Part shown: piece after piece, positions 41,943 to 49,979 of the stretch
How the letters are laid out: each line of letters begins with the position of its first letter
How positions within the stretch are numbered: position 1 is the first letter of the stretch
Source of the DNA: Hyphomicrobiales bacterium
GTDB lineage: Bacteria > Pseudomonadota > Alphaproteobacteria > Rhizobiales > Aestuariivirgaceae
Direction of reading: 5' to 3'
Assembly (NCBI GenBank): GCA_016792825.1
Contig: JAEUMI010000134.1
Location: 1 to 64,000 of the forward strand
Length of the DNA: 64,000 nucleotides
Translations under genes and position numbers: made by a program
The notes under the pieces: model-generated
Database searches by the model: none
What the model was told of the DNA's origin: nothing
What the model saw: only the letters and a program-made list of their open reading frames with translations

Positions 41943-42413
41943 CTAAAACATCATGCCGTGCGCCCCGAGAGCCGCACCTCCAACCGTTACGGTCGCAAGG
42001 GCCAACAGGATCCGGTGCGCCCGCAGCATCAGGGAAAATGTGGCGTCAGGATCGCGGTCCGCCATTCGTGCAACCTTCGCATGGAGGAAGAGTGGCTCTG
42101 CGGCGAACAGCATGAAGGTGAAGATCGCCCAGACCAGCACCATAGCATGCATCCACCAGTAACCGGGATCCAGAAAGCGCTCCCACGCAACCAGGCCATG
42201 GACCATATAGAGACCGGTCAATCCAGCCACCGTCACCGAAACCTTCGCTTGTCCCGCGAAGCGTTCCTCTATGGCAAGAAAAGTTTCAAGTTTCCGCTCC
42301 TGCGGCATCCGCATGATACCCGGAAGGATGACGAGCGTAACCATCGCCAAACCGCCGATCCAGTGTACGATGGCGATAAGGTGAAGGGCACGTGTGATGG
42401 TGATCCAATCCAT
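41943..42413 (-). CDS. CopD-like four-helix membrane protein next to nsrR
   Basis: The 156-residue protein has four membrane helices and histidines placed as possible heme or metal ligands (ITRALHLIAIVHWIGGLAM, MVHGLVAWERF, WWMHAMVLVW). It resembles CopD-domain or heme-binding membrane proteins of alphaproteobacteria, but no firm family assignment is possible. It starts 13 bases after the nsrR stop with TAGGAG ahead, so it shares the nsrR transcript and is probably NO-responsive. Confidence 0.75.
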   Translation of the reverse strand: MDWITITRALHLIAIVHWIGGLAMVTLVILPGIMRMPQERKLETFLAIEERFAGQAKVSVTVAGLTGLYMVHGLVAWERFLDPGYWWMHAMVLVWAIFTFMLFAAEPLFLHAKVARMADRDPDATFSLMLRAHRILLALATVTVGGAALGAHGMMF

Positions 42414-42425
42414 ATCGCTCCTACC

Positions 42426-42875
42426 TCAACTGCTGGCTAGGACCGGTGACTTGATATTTTGGCCTTCCCTCCTCGCAGGATAAGCGCAATCGGCGAGCGT
42501 TGAGCGGTCGAGTTCGCCATAAAAAGCCTGGCGTGCCGCTGCCAGCTTTCCCTTCAGCCGGCAGTCTGGTGTCAGCCGGCATTGGCCTCCATCCGCCTGG
42601 AAGCACTCGACCAGTGCATGGCGCTGCTCAAGAAGCCGGACAAGCCCGCCGAGAGGTATCTCTTCCGGGGACTTGCTCAGCCTGAAGCCGCCGCCGACCC
42701 CGCGCAGGGTTACGACAATTCCGGCTTTGGCAAGATTATGTATGATTTTCATCAGATGGTTCCGTGAAATTGCAAATTCATTGGCAATTTCATCGGTCGT
42801 AAAAACGCGCTCGGGCTCGGCTGCCAGCCGCATCAGGGCGCGGAGGCCAAAGTCGGTAAATTCAGTCAGGCGCAC
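42426..42875 (-). CDS. nsrR: NsrR-type nitric oxide-sensing Rrf2 repressor
   Basis: The 149-residue Rrf2-family protein starts MRLTEFTDFGLRALMRLA, the NsrR N-terminus, with Asp8. It has the winged HTH (TTDEIANEFAISRNHLMKIIHNLAKAGIVVTLRGVGGGF) and three cluster cysteines, Cys91, Cys99 and Cys105. NsrR holds a [4Fe-4S] cluster that NO destroys, relieving repression. The start is GTG 42875 (GGAG ahead); the longer frame to 42923 would place the start in the operator region. It is divergent from the RIC-like di-iron gene, a classical NsrR target. Confidence 0.9.
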   Translation of the reverse strand: MRLTEFTDFGLRALMRLAAEPERVFTTDEIANEFAISRNHLMKIIHNLAKAGIVVTLRGVGGGFRLSKSPEEIPLGGLVRLLEQRHALVECFQADGGQCRLTPDCRLKGKLAAARQAFYGELDRSTLADCAYPARREGQNIKSPVLASS

Positions 42876-42900
42876 GAGTTTTCTCCGGTATCCAGGCAAA

Positions 42901-42955
42901 ATTGCATTTGCAATATACATCACAAATTCGTAAAGTGGTATTCGTAATATGTATT
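42901..42955. promoter_or_regulatory. Candidate NsrR operator region between nsrR and the RIC gene
   Basis: ATTGCA-TT-TGCAAT (42901-42914) is a perfect inverted repeat. Two NsrR-like half sites, GATGTAT (minus strand) and ATGTATT (42949-42955), flank the divergent promoters. Confidence 0.5.
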
Positions 42956-43028
42956 AAGAATTGACCATTGGCAGGCCGTCCCGTGAGGTCAACAAAGCCT
43001 TGCGGAACTGCCGGGAAGGATAGATGTC

Positions 43029-43559
43029 ATGACCATTGAAACGAAGCAGGCCAATTGGGTTCCACAGCTTGCGGCTCTGAACGTGGCAGCACTCATTGAC
43101 CATATCGTGTCGCACTATCACGAGATTCACCGGCAAGAATTGCCTGAGCTCCTAGCTCTTGCCCGCAAAGTCGAGCGCGTTCATCATGATTTGCCCGAGG
43201 CGCCGCTCGGTCTGGCTGATGTTCTTGAGCGTCTGTCCGACGAATTGAACACACACATGCGCAAGGAAGAATTTGTCCTGTTTCCGGCGATGCGGCAGGG
43301 CGTCAACGAAGGCCTTGCGCAGCCGATCACCATGATGCGCCACGAACATGAGGATCACGCAGGCACTATCTGCCGACTGGAGGAACTGGCCAGGGGATTC
43401 GCAGTGCCTGAAGGCGCTTGCGGCTCATGGCAGAGGCTTTATGCCGGCCTGAAAAAGCTTTGTGAGGATATTCGCGCTCACATTCGGGTCGAAAACGATG
43501 TCCTGTTCCCGCGTTTCGAACTGACAGCCAAGTCTGGCTGCATATGCGCCCATGGCTGA
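43029..43559 (+). CDS. RIC-type (ScdA/YtfE/DnrN-like) di-iron repair protein
   Basis: The 176-residue protein has the hemerythrin-type HHE domain of RIC proteins: IVSHYHEIHRQELPELL, THMRKEEFVLFPAM, MMRHEHEDHAGTIC and HIRVENDVLFPRFE. It lacks the N-terminal DUF542/ScdA helical domain of full-length RIC. These proteins repair Fe-S clusters damaged by NO or oxidants. The start is ATG 43029. It is divergent from nsrR and overlaps ubiT by eight bases, so one NO-controlled promoter may drive this gene, ubiTUV and nnrS. Confidence 0.88.
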   Translation: MTIETKQANWVPQLAALNVAALIDHIVSHYHEIHRQELPELLALARKVERVHHDLPEAPLGLADVLERLSDELNTHMRKEEFVLFPAMRQGVNEGLAQPITMMRHEHEDHAGTICRLEELARGFAVPEGACGSWQRLYAGLKKLCEDIRAHIRVENDVLFPRFELTAKSGCICAHG

Positions 43560-44070
43560 GGAGAATCTCAAGGATCTGAAGCTTCCAGTGGTGATCGGCA
43601 AGCTCTTGGCGCCATTACCCCTGTTCCCCCTGCAATTCATTCTGTCGCGGATGGTCAAGGGCATCACCCAACGCCGCCCGGAGTTCTTCGCGCGTCTTGG
43701 ACCTCATATCGGTTCATCCTATGCCCTCGACGTAACTGAGTTGCCCTTTGTGTTGCTGCTGAAACCAAATCCGCAGAAACCGGAAATGACGGCTCATCGC
43801 AGATCTGAGAAAATCGCAAGTGATGCTTCAATCTCCGGACCCTTCATGGATTTATTCAAGGTCCTTGACGGACGCGGCGATTCCGATGCCATGTTCTTTT
43901 CTGGAAACATCAAGGTGAGTGGCAATACCGAAGCCGCGGTATGCCTAAGGTACGCGCTCGATGATCTCGAAGGCAGCGTGATTGAGGATCTGCTTCACAT
44001 GGGAGGCCCTGTCCTGATGCCGGCCCATCTCCTGCTCCAGCGATTGCGCCGGCTGGAGATACAGACATGA
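43552..44070 (+). CDS. ubiT: SCP2-domain ubiquinone biosynthesis accessory factor UbiT
   Basis: The 172-residue protein has a short N-terminal amphipathic segment and an SCP2 sterol-carrier-like domain (residues about 60-160), recognised from FVLLLKPNP, ASISGPFMDLFKVLDGRGDSDAMFFSGNIKVSGNTEAA. UbiT binds quinone intermediates in the oxygen-independent ubiquinone pathway. It is followed by ubiU and ubiV with overlaps, the usual arrangement. Confidence 0.9.
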   Translation: MAEENLKDLKLPVVIGKLLAPLPLFPLQFILSRMVKGITQRRPEFFARLGPHIGSSYALDVTELPFVLLLKPNPQKPEMTAHRRSEKIASDASISGPFMDLFKVLDGRGDSDAMFFSGNIKVSGNTEAAVCLRYALDDLEGSVIEDLLHMGGPVLMPAHLLLQRLRRLEIQT

Positions 44071-45089
44071 GCAACCAGACTGATCTGCTGAAAGCAAAGC
44101 CGGAACTTGTCTGCCCGGCCGGGACGCCCGCCGCCTTGCGCGCTGCCGTCGATTCAGGCGCTGACGCGGTCTATTGCGGACTGGCTAACGAAACCAATGC
44201 CCGCAACTTCGCCGGCTTGAACTTCACGCCTGATCTGCTCGAACAGGGCATTGCTTATGCACGCGGGCACGGCACCAAGGTGCTGCTGGCGGTGAATTCC
44301 TTTGCCACGGCACCCCGGACGCAGCTTTGGTTTGACGCCATCGATACGGCCGCACGGCTGGGCGTGGATGCCGTCATTGTTGCGGACATCGGCGTGGCTT
44401 CCTACGCCGCGGAGCGTCATCCGCAATTGCGGCTGCATCTTTCAGTCCAGGCTGGCGCCTCTTCGCCAGAGGCAATCCGCTACTATTGCTCCGAATTCAA
44501 TGTGAAGCGGGTTGTTCTCCCTCGCATTCTCACCGTCACCGAGATCGCCGCCATTCACCGCGAGATCCCTTGCGAGATCGAAGCCTTCGTATTTGGAAAT
44601 ATCGGCATGATGTCGGAAGGGCGGTGCAGCCTGACCAACTATGTGACTGGCACCTCAACCAATATGGATGGCGTGTGCTCACCGGCAAATGCGGTCCATT
44701 ACATGGATCTTCCCGATGGCAGCAAGACCGCCGAGCTTGGTGATTTTGAGATCGACTGCTTTGCCCCCGGCGAACACGCAGGCTATCCGACGATCTGCAA
44801 AGGCCGCTATCTTTCCCCGGTGCGGAAGGAGCCCTATTATGCATTTGAAGAGCCAGTCAGTCTCAATCTCTCGTCTCTGCTGCCAGATCTCATTGCGGCT
44901 GGAGTCACGGCATTGAAAATTGAAGGCCGCCAGCGCTCACGTTCCTATGTACAAGCCGTCGTTTCAGCCTACCGCCGTGCCGTTGACGATATCGTGGCAG
45001 GCCGCTGGCACGATCTCTCGGGACTTGTGGCGCTCACTGAAGGCGGCAAGGAAACCCAAGGCGCATTCCAGACCAAGAAGTGGAGATAG
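44067..45089 (+). CDS. ubiU: Oxygen-independent ubiquinone hydroxylase subunit UbiU (U32 peptidase family)
   Basis: The 340-residue U32-type protein has the UbiU cluster cysteines Cys187 (GRCSL), Cys204 (GVCSP), Cys231 (IDCFA) and Cys244 (TICKG), fitting the four-cysteine [4Fe-4S] pattern. With UbiV it hydroxylates the quinone ring without oxygen, using prephenate as donor in E. coli. The ATG overlaps the ubiT stop. Its presence lets the cell make ubiquinone while respiring nitrate. Confidence 0.93.
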   Translation: MSNQTDLLKAKPELVCPAGTPAALRAAVDSGADAVYCGLANETNARNFAGLNFTPDLLEQGIAYARGHGTKVLLAVNSFATAPRTQLWFDAIDTAARLGVDAVIVADIGVASYAAERHPQLRLHLSVQAGASSPEAIRYYCSEFNVKRVVLPRILTVTEIAAIHREIPCEIEAFVFGNIGMMSEGRCSLTNYVTGTSTNMDGVCSPANAVHYMDLPDGSKTAELGDFEIDCFAPGEHAGYPTICKGRYLSPVRKEPYYAFEEPVSLNLSSLLPDLIAAGVTALKIEGRQRSRSYVQAVVSAYRRAVDDIVAGRWHDLSGLVALTEGGKETQGAFQTKKWR

Positions 45090-45094
45090 CAGCA

Positions 45095-46012
45095 GTGACC
45101 TCCGAACTCACCATGGGCCCGCTGCTGTTTCATTGGCCAGCAGAAACCAGACGCGATTTCTGGTTCCGCGTTGCTGACGAAGCGCCGGTTGATACAGTCT
45201 ATCTCGGTGAAACCGTGTGCTCGAAACGCGAGCCGTTCTTTAATCCTCATATTGAAGAAGTGTCTGAACGCCTGACGCGGGCTGGCAAGCGCGTTGTCTG
45301 GTCATCGTTGGCGCAAGTCGTCACCGCTATTGACCGCAGGGCCTCAACCGGTATCGCCGAATTCGAGGCTGCGGACATCGAAGCCAATGATGCATCCCTC
45401 CTCCCGTTGCTTCGTCGCAAGCCGCATCGCATCGGCCAGTATCTGAACGTCTACAACGAGGCCACGATCACCCATCTCGCCTCCAATGGCGCCTATCATT
45501 TCAGCCTGCAGCCGGAACTTCCGGCAGAAACGATCTCCCGCTTGACTGAAGCAGCGGAAGCGGCTGGCGCCACGACCGAAGTACAGGTATTTGGCCGTGT
45601 CACTTTGGCCCTGTCGGCGCGCTGCTATCACGCCCGCGCCCATGGCCGCACCAAGGACAATTGCCTTTTCGTTTGCGAGAGCGACGCGGATGGCATGGAA
45701 CTGCAAACCCGTTCGCATCACAAATTCCTGGCAATCAACGGCATCCAAACTTTGTCGCACCGCTATCTTGAGCTTTCGGCCGAAATTCCCTTACTTGTCG
45801 CCATGGGCGTCTCCGCCTTTCGCCTCTCGCCCCATAGCCTCGACATGATAGAAGTCGCACGTGCTTACAGACAGTTACTCGATGGCCGGATTTCCACAGA
45901 TGAGACCTTTGCAAAGCTGGCCGGATTGGGAATGCCGCAACCGGTAATGAATGGTTTCTTCCACCGCAAACCTGGCTACCTTCATGTGGGCGCGCAACCC
46001 GAATTGAGCTGA
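45095..46012 (+). CDS. ubiV: Oxygen-independent ubiquinone hydroxylase subunit UbiV
   Basis: The 305-residue U32-type protein has a cysteine in ETVCSKR and the late C-x12-C-x3-C set (RCYHARAHGRTKDNCLFVCE), the UbiV cluster pattern. It partners UbiU. I prefer GTG 45095 because GGAG precedes it at 45081-45084; GTG 45080 (overlapping ubiU) and ATG 45113 are alternatives. The nnrS gene follows after ten bases. Confidence 0.92.
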   Translation: MTSELTMGPLLFHWPAETRRDFWFRVADEAPVDTVYLGETVCSKREPFFNPHIEEVSERLTRAGKRVVWSSLAQVVTAIDRRASTGIAEFEAADIEANDASLLPLLRRKPHRIGQYLNVYNEATITHLASNGAYHFSLQPELPAETISRLTEAAEAAGATTEVQVFGRVTLALSARCYHARAHGRTKDNCLFVCESDADGMELQTRSHHKFLAINGIQTLSHRYLELSAEIPLLVAMGVSAFRLSPHSLDMIEVARAYRQLLDGRISTDETFAKLAGLGMPQPVMNGFFHRKPGYLHVGAQPELS

Positions 46013-46022
46013 GGAGGCGAAA

Positions 46023-47213
46023 GTGGCCACATCAGCGCAGCAGATTCGGGCCTGGCAGGGGCTTGCGGTTCTTGGTTACGGCTTCCGCCCGTTTTTTCTG
46101 GGAGCAGCCGCTTTCGCTGCTATGGCTATGGCCGTTTGGATCGGAGCGCTTTCGGGCACCTGGAGCATTCCATCCGCTTATGGCCCGGTGGAATGGCATG
46201 CCCATGAGTTCATGTGGGGATATCTTCCCGCGGTTATTGCCGGCTTTCTCTTCACCGCAATTCCAAATTGGACCGGCCGCCTGCCGATTGTTGGCGTGCC
46301 TCTGGCAGTCCTCTGGTGTTTCTGGTTCTCCGGACGCCTCGCCATGTTCGTCTCCGGCTCTATGCCAATTGTGCTTGCGGCGGCGATCGATCTGTCATTC
46401 CTGACGGTGCTGCTGGCTGTCGTGGCCAGGGAAATCGTAGCGGGCCGCAACTGGAAAAATCTTAAAGTGCTGGCCGTTGTCGCGATTCTGGCAGCAGGCA
46501 ATCTCGTGTTCCACATCGAGGCCATCACCGGCGGCAGCGCGGCAAGTGGCGTCGGCGTCCGCATCGGCGTGGCCGCAGCCATCATGTTGATTGCAATTAT
46601 TGGCGGCAGGATTGTGCCCAGTTTCACGCGGAATTGGCTTGCCAGGCGTGGTCCAGGCGCGCTGCCAGCCCAGTTTGATTGGACAGACCAGGCAGTCCTT
46701 GCCGTGACCGCCCTGGCTCTTCTCCTATGGACCGCGTTTCCGGCGTCCGGCGGTTCCGGCGCCATTGCACTGCTGGCCGGTGCATTGAATCTGTTCAGGC
46801 TGGCGCGCTGGACCGGGTGGCGCTGCCTTGCGGAACCGCTTGTCGCCATTCTTCATGCGGGGTTCCTTTTCATACCTGCGGGATTCCTGCTGACCGGGGC
46901 AGCCGCACTTTGGCCCGAAATCGTTCCGCCCGCCGCCGCCCAACACGCCTGGATGGCGGGCGCAATAGCGGTCATGACGCTCGCGGTGATGACCCGGGCA
47001 AGCCTGGGTCACTCGGGCAAGGCGCTTGCCGCAGGAAAAGGTACAACGGCAATCTATGGCCTTGCAATCACTGCCGTCATTGCGCGCGTCGTATCCGGAA
47101 TTGTTCCGGCCATCCCCTTGCTCCTTGAAATTGCTGGCGCCGCCTGGATCATGGCCTTTCTCGGCTTCGTCATCGTTTACGCGCCGCTGCTGCTCCTGCG
47201 CCGCGCCGCATAA
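46023..47213 (+). CDS. nnrS: NnrS-family heme- and copper-binding membrane protein
   Basis: The 396-residue protein has about twelve membrane helices and the NnrS N-terminal pattern GYGFRPFFLGAAAFA with later PVEWHAHEFMWGYLPAVIAGFLFTAIPNWTGR. A conserved GHSGKALAA-type motif (MTRASLGHSGKAL) follows near residue 322. NnrS helps cells survive nitrosative stress and often lies with denitrification genes. The start is GTG 46023 with GGAGG ahead. It is the last gene of the ubiTUV run. Confidence 0.9.
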   Translation: MATSAQQIRAWQGLAVLGYGFRPFFLGAAAFAAMAMAVWIGALSGTWSIPSAYGPVEWHAHEFMWGYLPAVIAGFLFTAIPNWTGRLPIVGVPLAVLWCFWFSGRLAMFVSGSMPIVLAAAIDLSFLTVLLAVVAREIVAGRNWKNLKVLAVVAILAAGNLVFHIEAITGGSAASGVGVRIGVAAAIMLIAIIGGRIVPSFTRNWLARRGPGALPAQFDWTDQAVLAVTALALLLWTAFPASGGSGAIALLAGALNLFRLARWTGWRCLAEPLVAILHAGFLFIPAGFLLTGAAALWPEIVPPAAAQHAWMAGAIAVMTLAVMTRASLGHSGKALAAGKGTTAIYGLAITAVIARVVSGIVPAIPLLLEIAGAAWIMAFLGFVIVYAPLLLLRRAA

Positions 47214-47421
47214 AAAATTACCATTGTTGAGGCAAAGTGAGGACTGGTTCACGACCGCTTGGCACCTAATCATGTAATGGCTAGTAGCAAGTGCGGTGCA
47301 TCGGTAATTTACCTGCATTTACAATCCCTTGACGTGCGACTCTTTCGTGCTTGATGAACCATAAAACACTATGGAATTATGTTGACTGAACTTCCATTCA
47401 ATATCAAATCTGGAGTTGGCC
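47214..47421. other. Intergenic gap upstream of the MttB-like gene
   Basis: There is no gene. A weak sigma-70-like pair starting TTGACG near 47330 may serve the MttB-like gene; I see no FNR-type box. Confidence 0.35.
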
Positions 47422-48933
47422 ATGCGGAGATCAGCGGCGAGATTGCGAATGGCAGCGCAGACTTCGGAGCCAGAGGACCGGGGCCTGCACCATGGCCCAA
47501 CTGCCCCATACAGTCTGCTGACTGAACAGCAGCTTGAAGAGGTATTCGCCGCCGCCCTCACCTTGCTGGCAGAAACTGGCGTTGTCTTTGAGCCTGGCAC
47601 CGAGGCCGATGCGATGTTCCGCAATGCTGGCTGCAGCATCAGCCAAGACGGCATTGTCCGCATTCCCGCTGAAATCACAAGACGGGCACTGGATGCCACG
47701 GCCCGCAGCGCCAAACTGTGGAACCGTGACGGCACCAAGGCAATTGAGATTGACTGCAACCACACATGGTTTTTCCCGGGAATGACATGCATCAAAATTT
47801 TCGATTTCGAAACCGGGGAAGCGCGGGCAAGCACGCGCAACGATCTGGCGATGATCACGCGGCTGGCGGACGGGCTTGCGAATATCGATGGGGTGTGCGT
47901 GGCCTGCAAGAACGTCTCCCGCACTGACGAATTTGGAGAAATCGACGAATTCACGTGTATGATCGAAAATACGACAAAGCCGCTCGAGTATCTCTGCGAG
48001 AATGCGCGGTCGCTTGCAGCGGTAATCGAAATGGCGGCCACGATTCGTGGTGGACACGAGAAACTGCGGCAAAAGCCCTACTTCCTACAAATCGTCACAC
48101 CCCTGCCGCTCAACTACGCAGCGACCCACATTGAGCAGATCATCATGGCGGCCCGCGCGGGAGTGCCGGTGAGCACCGGAACACTACCCATCGGCGGCGC
48201 GTCTTCACCGGTAACGATCGCTGGCTGCATGGCGCATAGCCTTGCCACTGACTTCGCCGGCATGATGCTGGCGCAACTCGCCAGCCCGGGTGCATTCTGC
48301 ATTGGAAGTTCCGACGTTTGCTTCATGGAGCCAGCTACAGGCGCCATCGGCAGCTTCGCACTGGCCTCGCTTGCGGACATGGCGATGTGTCAGATACGCC
48401 GCAAACTGGGCCTTCCATCGCTGACCGGCATTGGCGGCCATTCAGTGGCCAGGCGTTTTAATCAAGATGCGGTCTGGGAGATTTCCTCCAACATGACCCA
48501 AGCGTTCTATAGCCGGCCAGCAACCTGTGATTATCTTGGTTCACTCGATCAAGGCATGACCTACTCACCCCACGCCTTGCTTCTGTGCAATGAACTTGCC
48601 GGGCTCCTTCGAAATCTCTGGCGTGGAATTCCTGTTAACGAAGAGCAACTGGCGCTTGGCCTCGCAAAAGAAGTGGGACCTCGCGGCAATTATCTGGCTC
48701 ATCGCCATACTGCGGTGAATTGCCGGGCACAGGTCTGGAACTCGCGCTATTTCGGAGCGAATATTCCATTGAGCAATAGCGCAAAGCTAGACCAGGATTT
48801 GTTCGACCGCATTGATGCCGATCTTCGTGAACACCTGGAAAATCATGTTCCCGCTGGATTGGCACCTCATATCCAGGTTAAATTAAAGATGATTCAGCAG
48901 CGCTATGAACGCGCCGGCTGTGGCCAAGGCTGA
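47422..48933 (+). CDS. MttB-superfamily (trimethylamine methyltransferase-like) protein, non-pyrrolysine
   Basis: The 503-residue protein belongs to the MttB superfamily, seen in LLAETGVVFEPGTEADAMFRNAGC near residue 50, AGVPVSTGTLPIGGASSPVTIAGCMAHSL (residues about 250-280) and GGHSVARRFNQDAVWE. True trimethylamine methyltransferases carry pyrrolysine at an in-frame amber codon; this frame is uninterrupted, so it is a non-Pyl member that may demethylate a quaternary amine such as glycine betaine, or do something else. No corrinoid protein or corrinoid activator gene lies next to it. ATG 47422 has GGAG six bases before. It stands alone between nnrS and two aldo/keto reductases. Confidence 0.85.
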   Translation: MRRSAARLRMAAQTSEPEDRGLHHGPTAPYSLLTEQQLEEVFAAALTLLAETGVVFEPGTEADAMFRNAGCSISQDGIVRIPAEITRRALDATARSAKLWNRDGTKAIEIDCNHTWFFPGMTCIKIFDFETGEARASTRNDLAMITRLADGLANIDGVCVACKNVSRTDEFGEIDEFTCMIENTTKPLEYLCENARSLAAVIEMAATIRGGHEKLRQKPYFLQIVTPLPLNYAATHIEQIIMAARAGVPVSTGTLPIGGASSPVTIAGCMAHSLATDFAGMMLAQLASPGAFCIGSSDVCFMEPATGAIGSFALASLADMAMCQIRRKLGLPSLTGIGGHSVARRFNQDAVWEISSNMTQAFYSRPATCDYLGSLDQGMTYSPHALLLCNELAGLLRNLWRGIPVNEEQLALGLAKEVGPRGNYLAHRHTAVNCRAQVWNSRYFGANIPLSNSAKLDQDLFDRIDADLREHLENHVPAGLAPHIQVKLKMIQQRYERAGCGQG

Positions 48934-49068
48934 AGCCATGCGCCGAATTTTTCCAGATTTGGTGGGTAGAGGATCGTAGTCCCGATGAAGTTTGGCCGAG
49001 TCAAGGGATTGAGCAGGTCCGCTACTGGGTTGGCACGGGCACACCTTTGACCAAGCCGGTTGCCTGCT
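48934..49068. other. Gap between the MttB-like gene and a convergent reductase gene
   Basis: Both genes end here and no other gene is seen. No clear terminator hairpin was found. Confidence 0.4.
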
Positions 49069-49878
49069 TCATTCGCTCCAGCGGCCGGCCATCCAGCCCG
49101 GGTTGATCAACCGGCCTTCGGGCCGGCCAATCCTGGAAATTGCCGCCATGTCACCGGGCGAAAGTTCAAATTCGAGGGATGCCAGGTTTGACAGCGCATT
49201 CTCACGTTTCGTGGTCATGGGCATGGCAACCACGTCCTGCTGGGTGATCCAGCGCAATACGACTTCAGAGGGTGGCCTTCCGATGCGCCTGGCAATATCC
49301 TGAATTGAATCCGGTTTCAGCGCTGCCCCCCGCCCCAGAGGACTGTAGGCCGACAGCACAACGCCAAGTTTCCGCGCCTCGGCCAGCAGCGCGCTCTGGT
49401 CAAGCAAGGGGTGGAACTCCACCTGATTGTTGATGATTTTCCCGCCTGCCCGTTCATAAGCGCGGCGCATCATGTTTGGCGTGAAGTTGCTTACACCAAT
49501 GTGGCGGGTCATTCCCTTTTGCATTTCCAGAACCAGACGCTCAACGGCGCCGTCAAATTCCTCTGCCGCCGGGGGCCAGTGAATGAGCAGCAAATCCGGC
49601 GGCCCGCCAAGATCATCCATTGAACGGGTCACGGAAGCGGCGAACCGGTCCGCAGGCAGGTTGTCCGGGTCAACCTTGGTGACAACGTAGAGATCTTCCC
49701 TGGGTACTCCGCAATCACGGAGAGCCCGGCCGACATCGGCTTCATTGCCATACATCTGCGCCGTGTCGATATGACGAATGCCAAGATCGATTGCGGTGCG
49801 GACGGTGCGGTAGGCTTCCTCGCCCTTCAGCGGAAAGGTTCCGCAACCGAGAATGGGTATTCCGTTCAGCGTTTTCAT
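49069..49878 (-). CDS. Aldo/keto reductase (AKR, 2,5-diketo-gluconate reductase-like)
   Basis: The 269-residue TIM-barrel oxidoreductase has IRHIDTAQMYGNEADVG (catalytic Asp and Tyr), LLLIHWPP (catalytic His), IGVSNF and AYSPLGRGAAL, all AKR signatures. It reduces aldehydes or ketones with NADPH. The start is ATG 49878 (family N-terminus MKTLNGIPILG, GGAG ahead). It is divergent from a second AKR gene with 101 bases between. The substrate is unknown; the sugar-uptake genes nearby make a sugar or sugar acid likely. Confidence 0.9.
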   Translation of the reverse strand: MKTLNGIPILGCGTFPLKGEEAYRTVRTAIDLGIRHIDTAQMYGNEADVGRALRDCGVPREDLYVVTKVDPDNLPADRFAASVTRSMDDLGGPPDLLLIHWPPAAEEFDGAVERLVLEMQKGMTRHIGVSNFTPNMMRRAYERAGGKIINNQVEFHPLLDQSALLAEARKLGVVLSAYSPLGRGAALKPDSIQDIARRIGRPPSEVVLRWITQQDVVAMPMTTKRENALSNLASLEFELSPGDMAAISRIGRPEGRLINPGWMAGRWSE

Positions 49879-49979
49879 CTTCCGCACTCCCCTGACCATT
49901 CCAGCCCGTTGACGGTATCACATATTGCACCATCTGGTTACTTATAGTAACCTTCCGCCTGATGCAACGGGAGAAGCGA

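Noticed and set aside
47422..48933. Pyrrolysine-containing trimethylamine methyltransferase
   Set aside because: There is no in-frame amber codon inside the gene, so pyrrolysine is not encoded.
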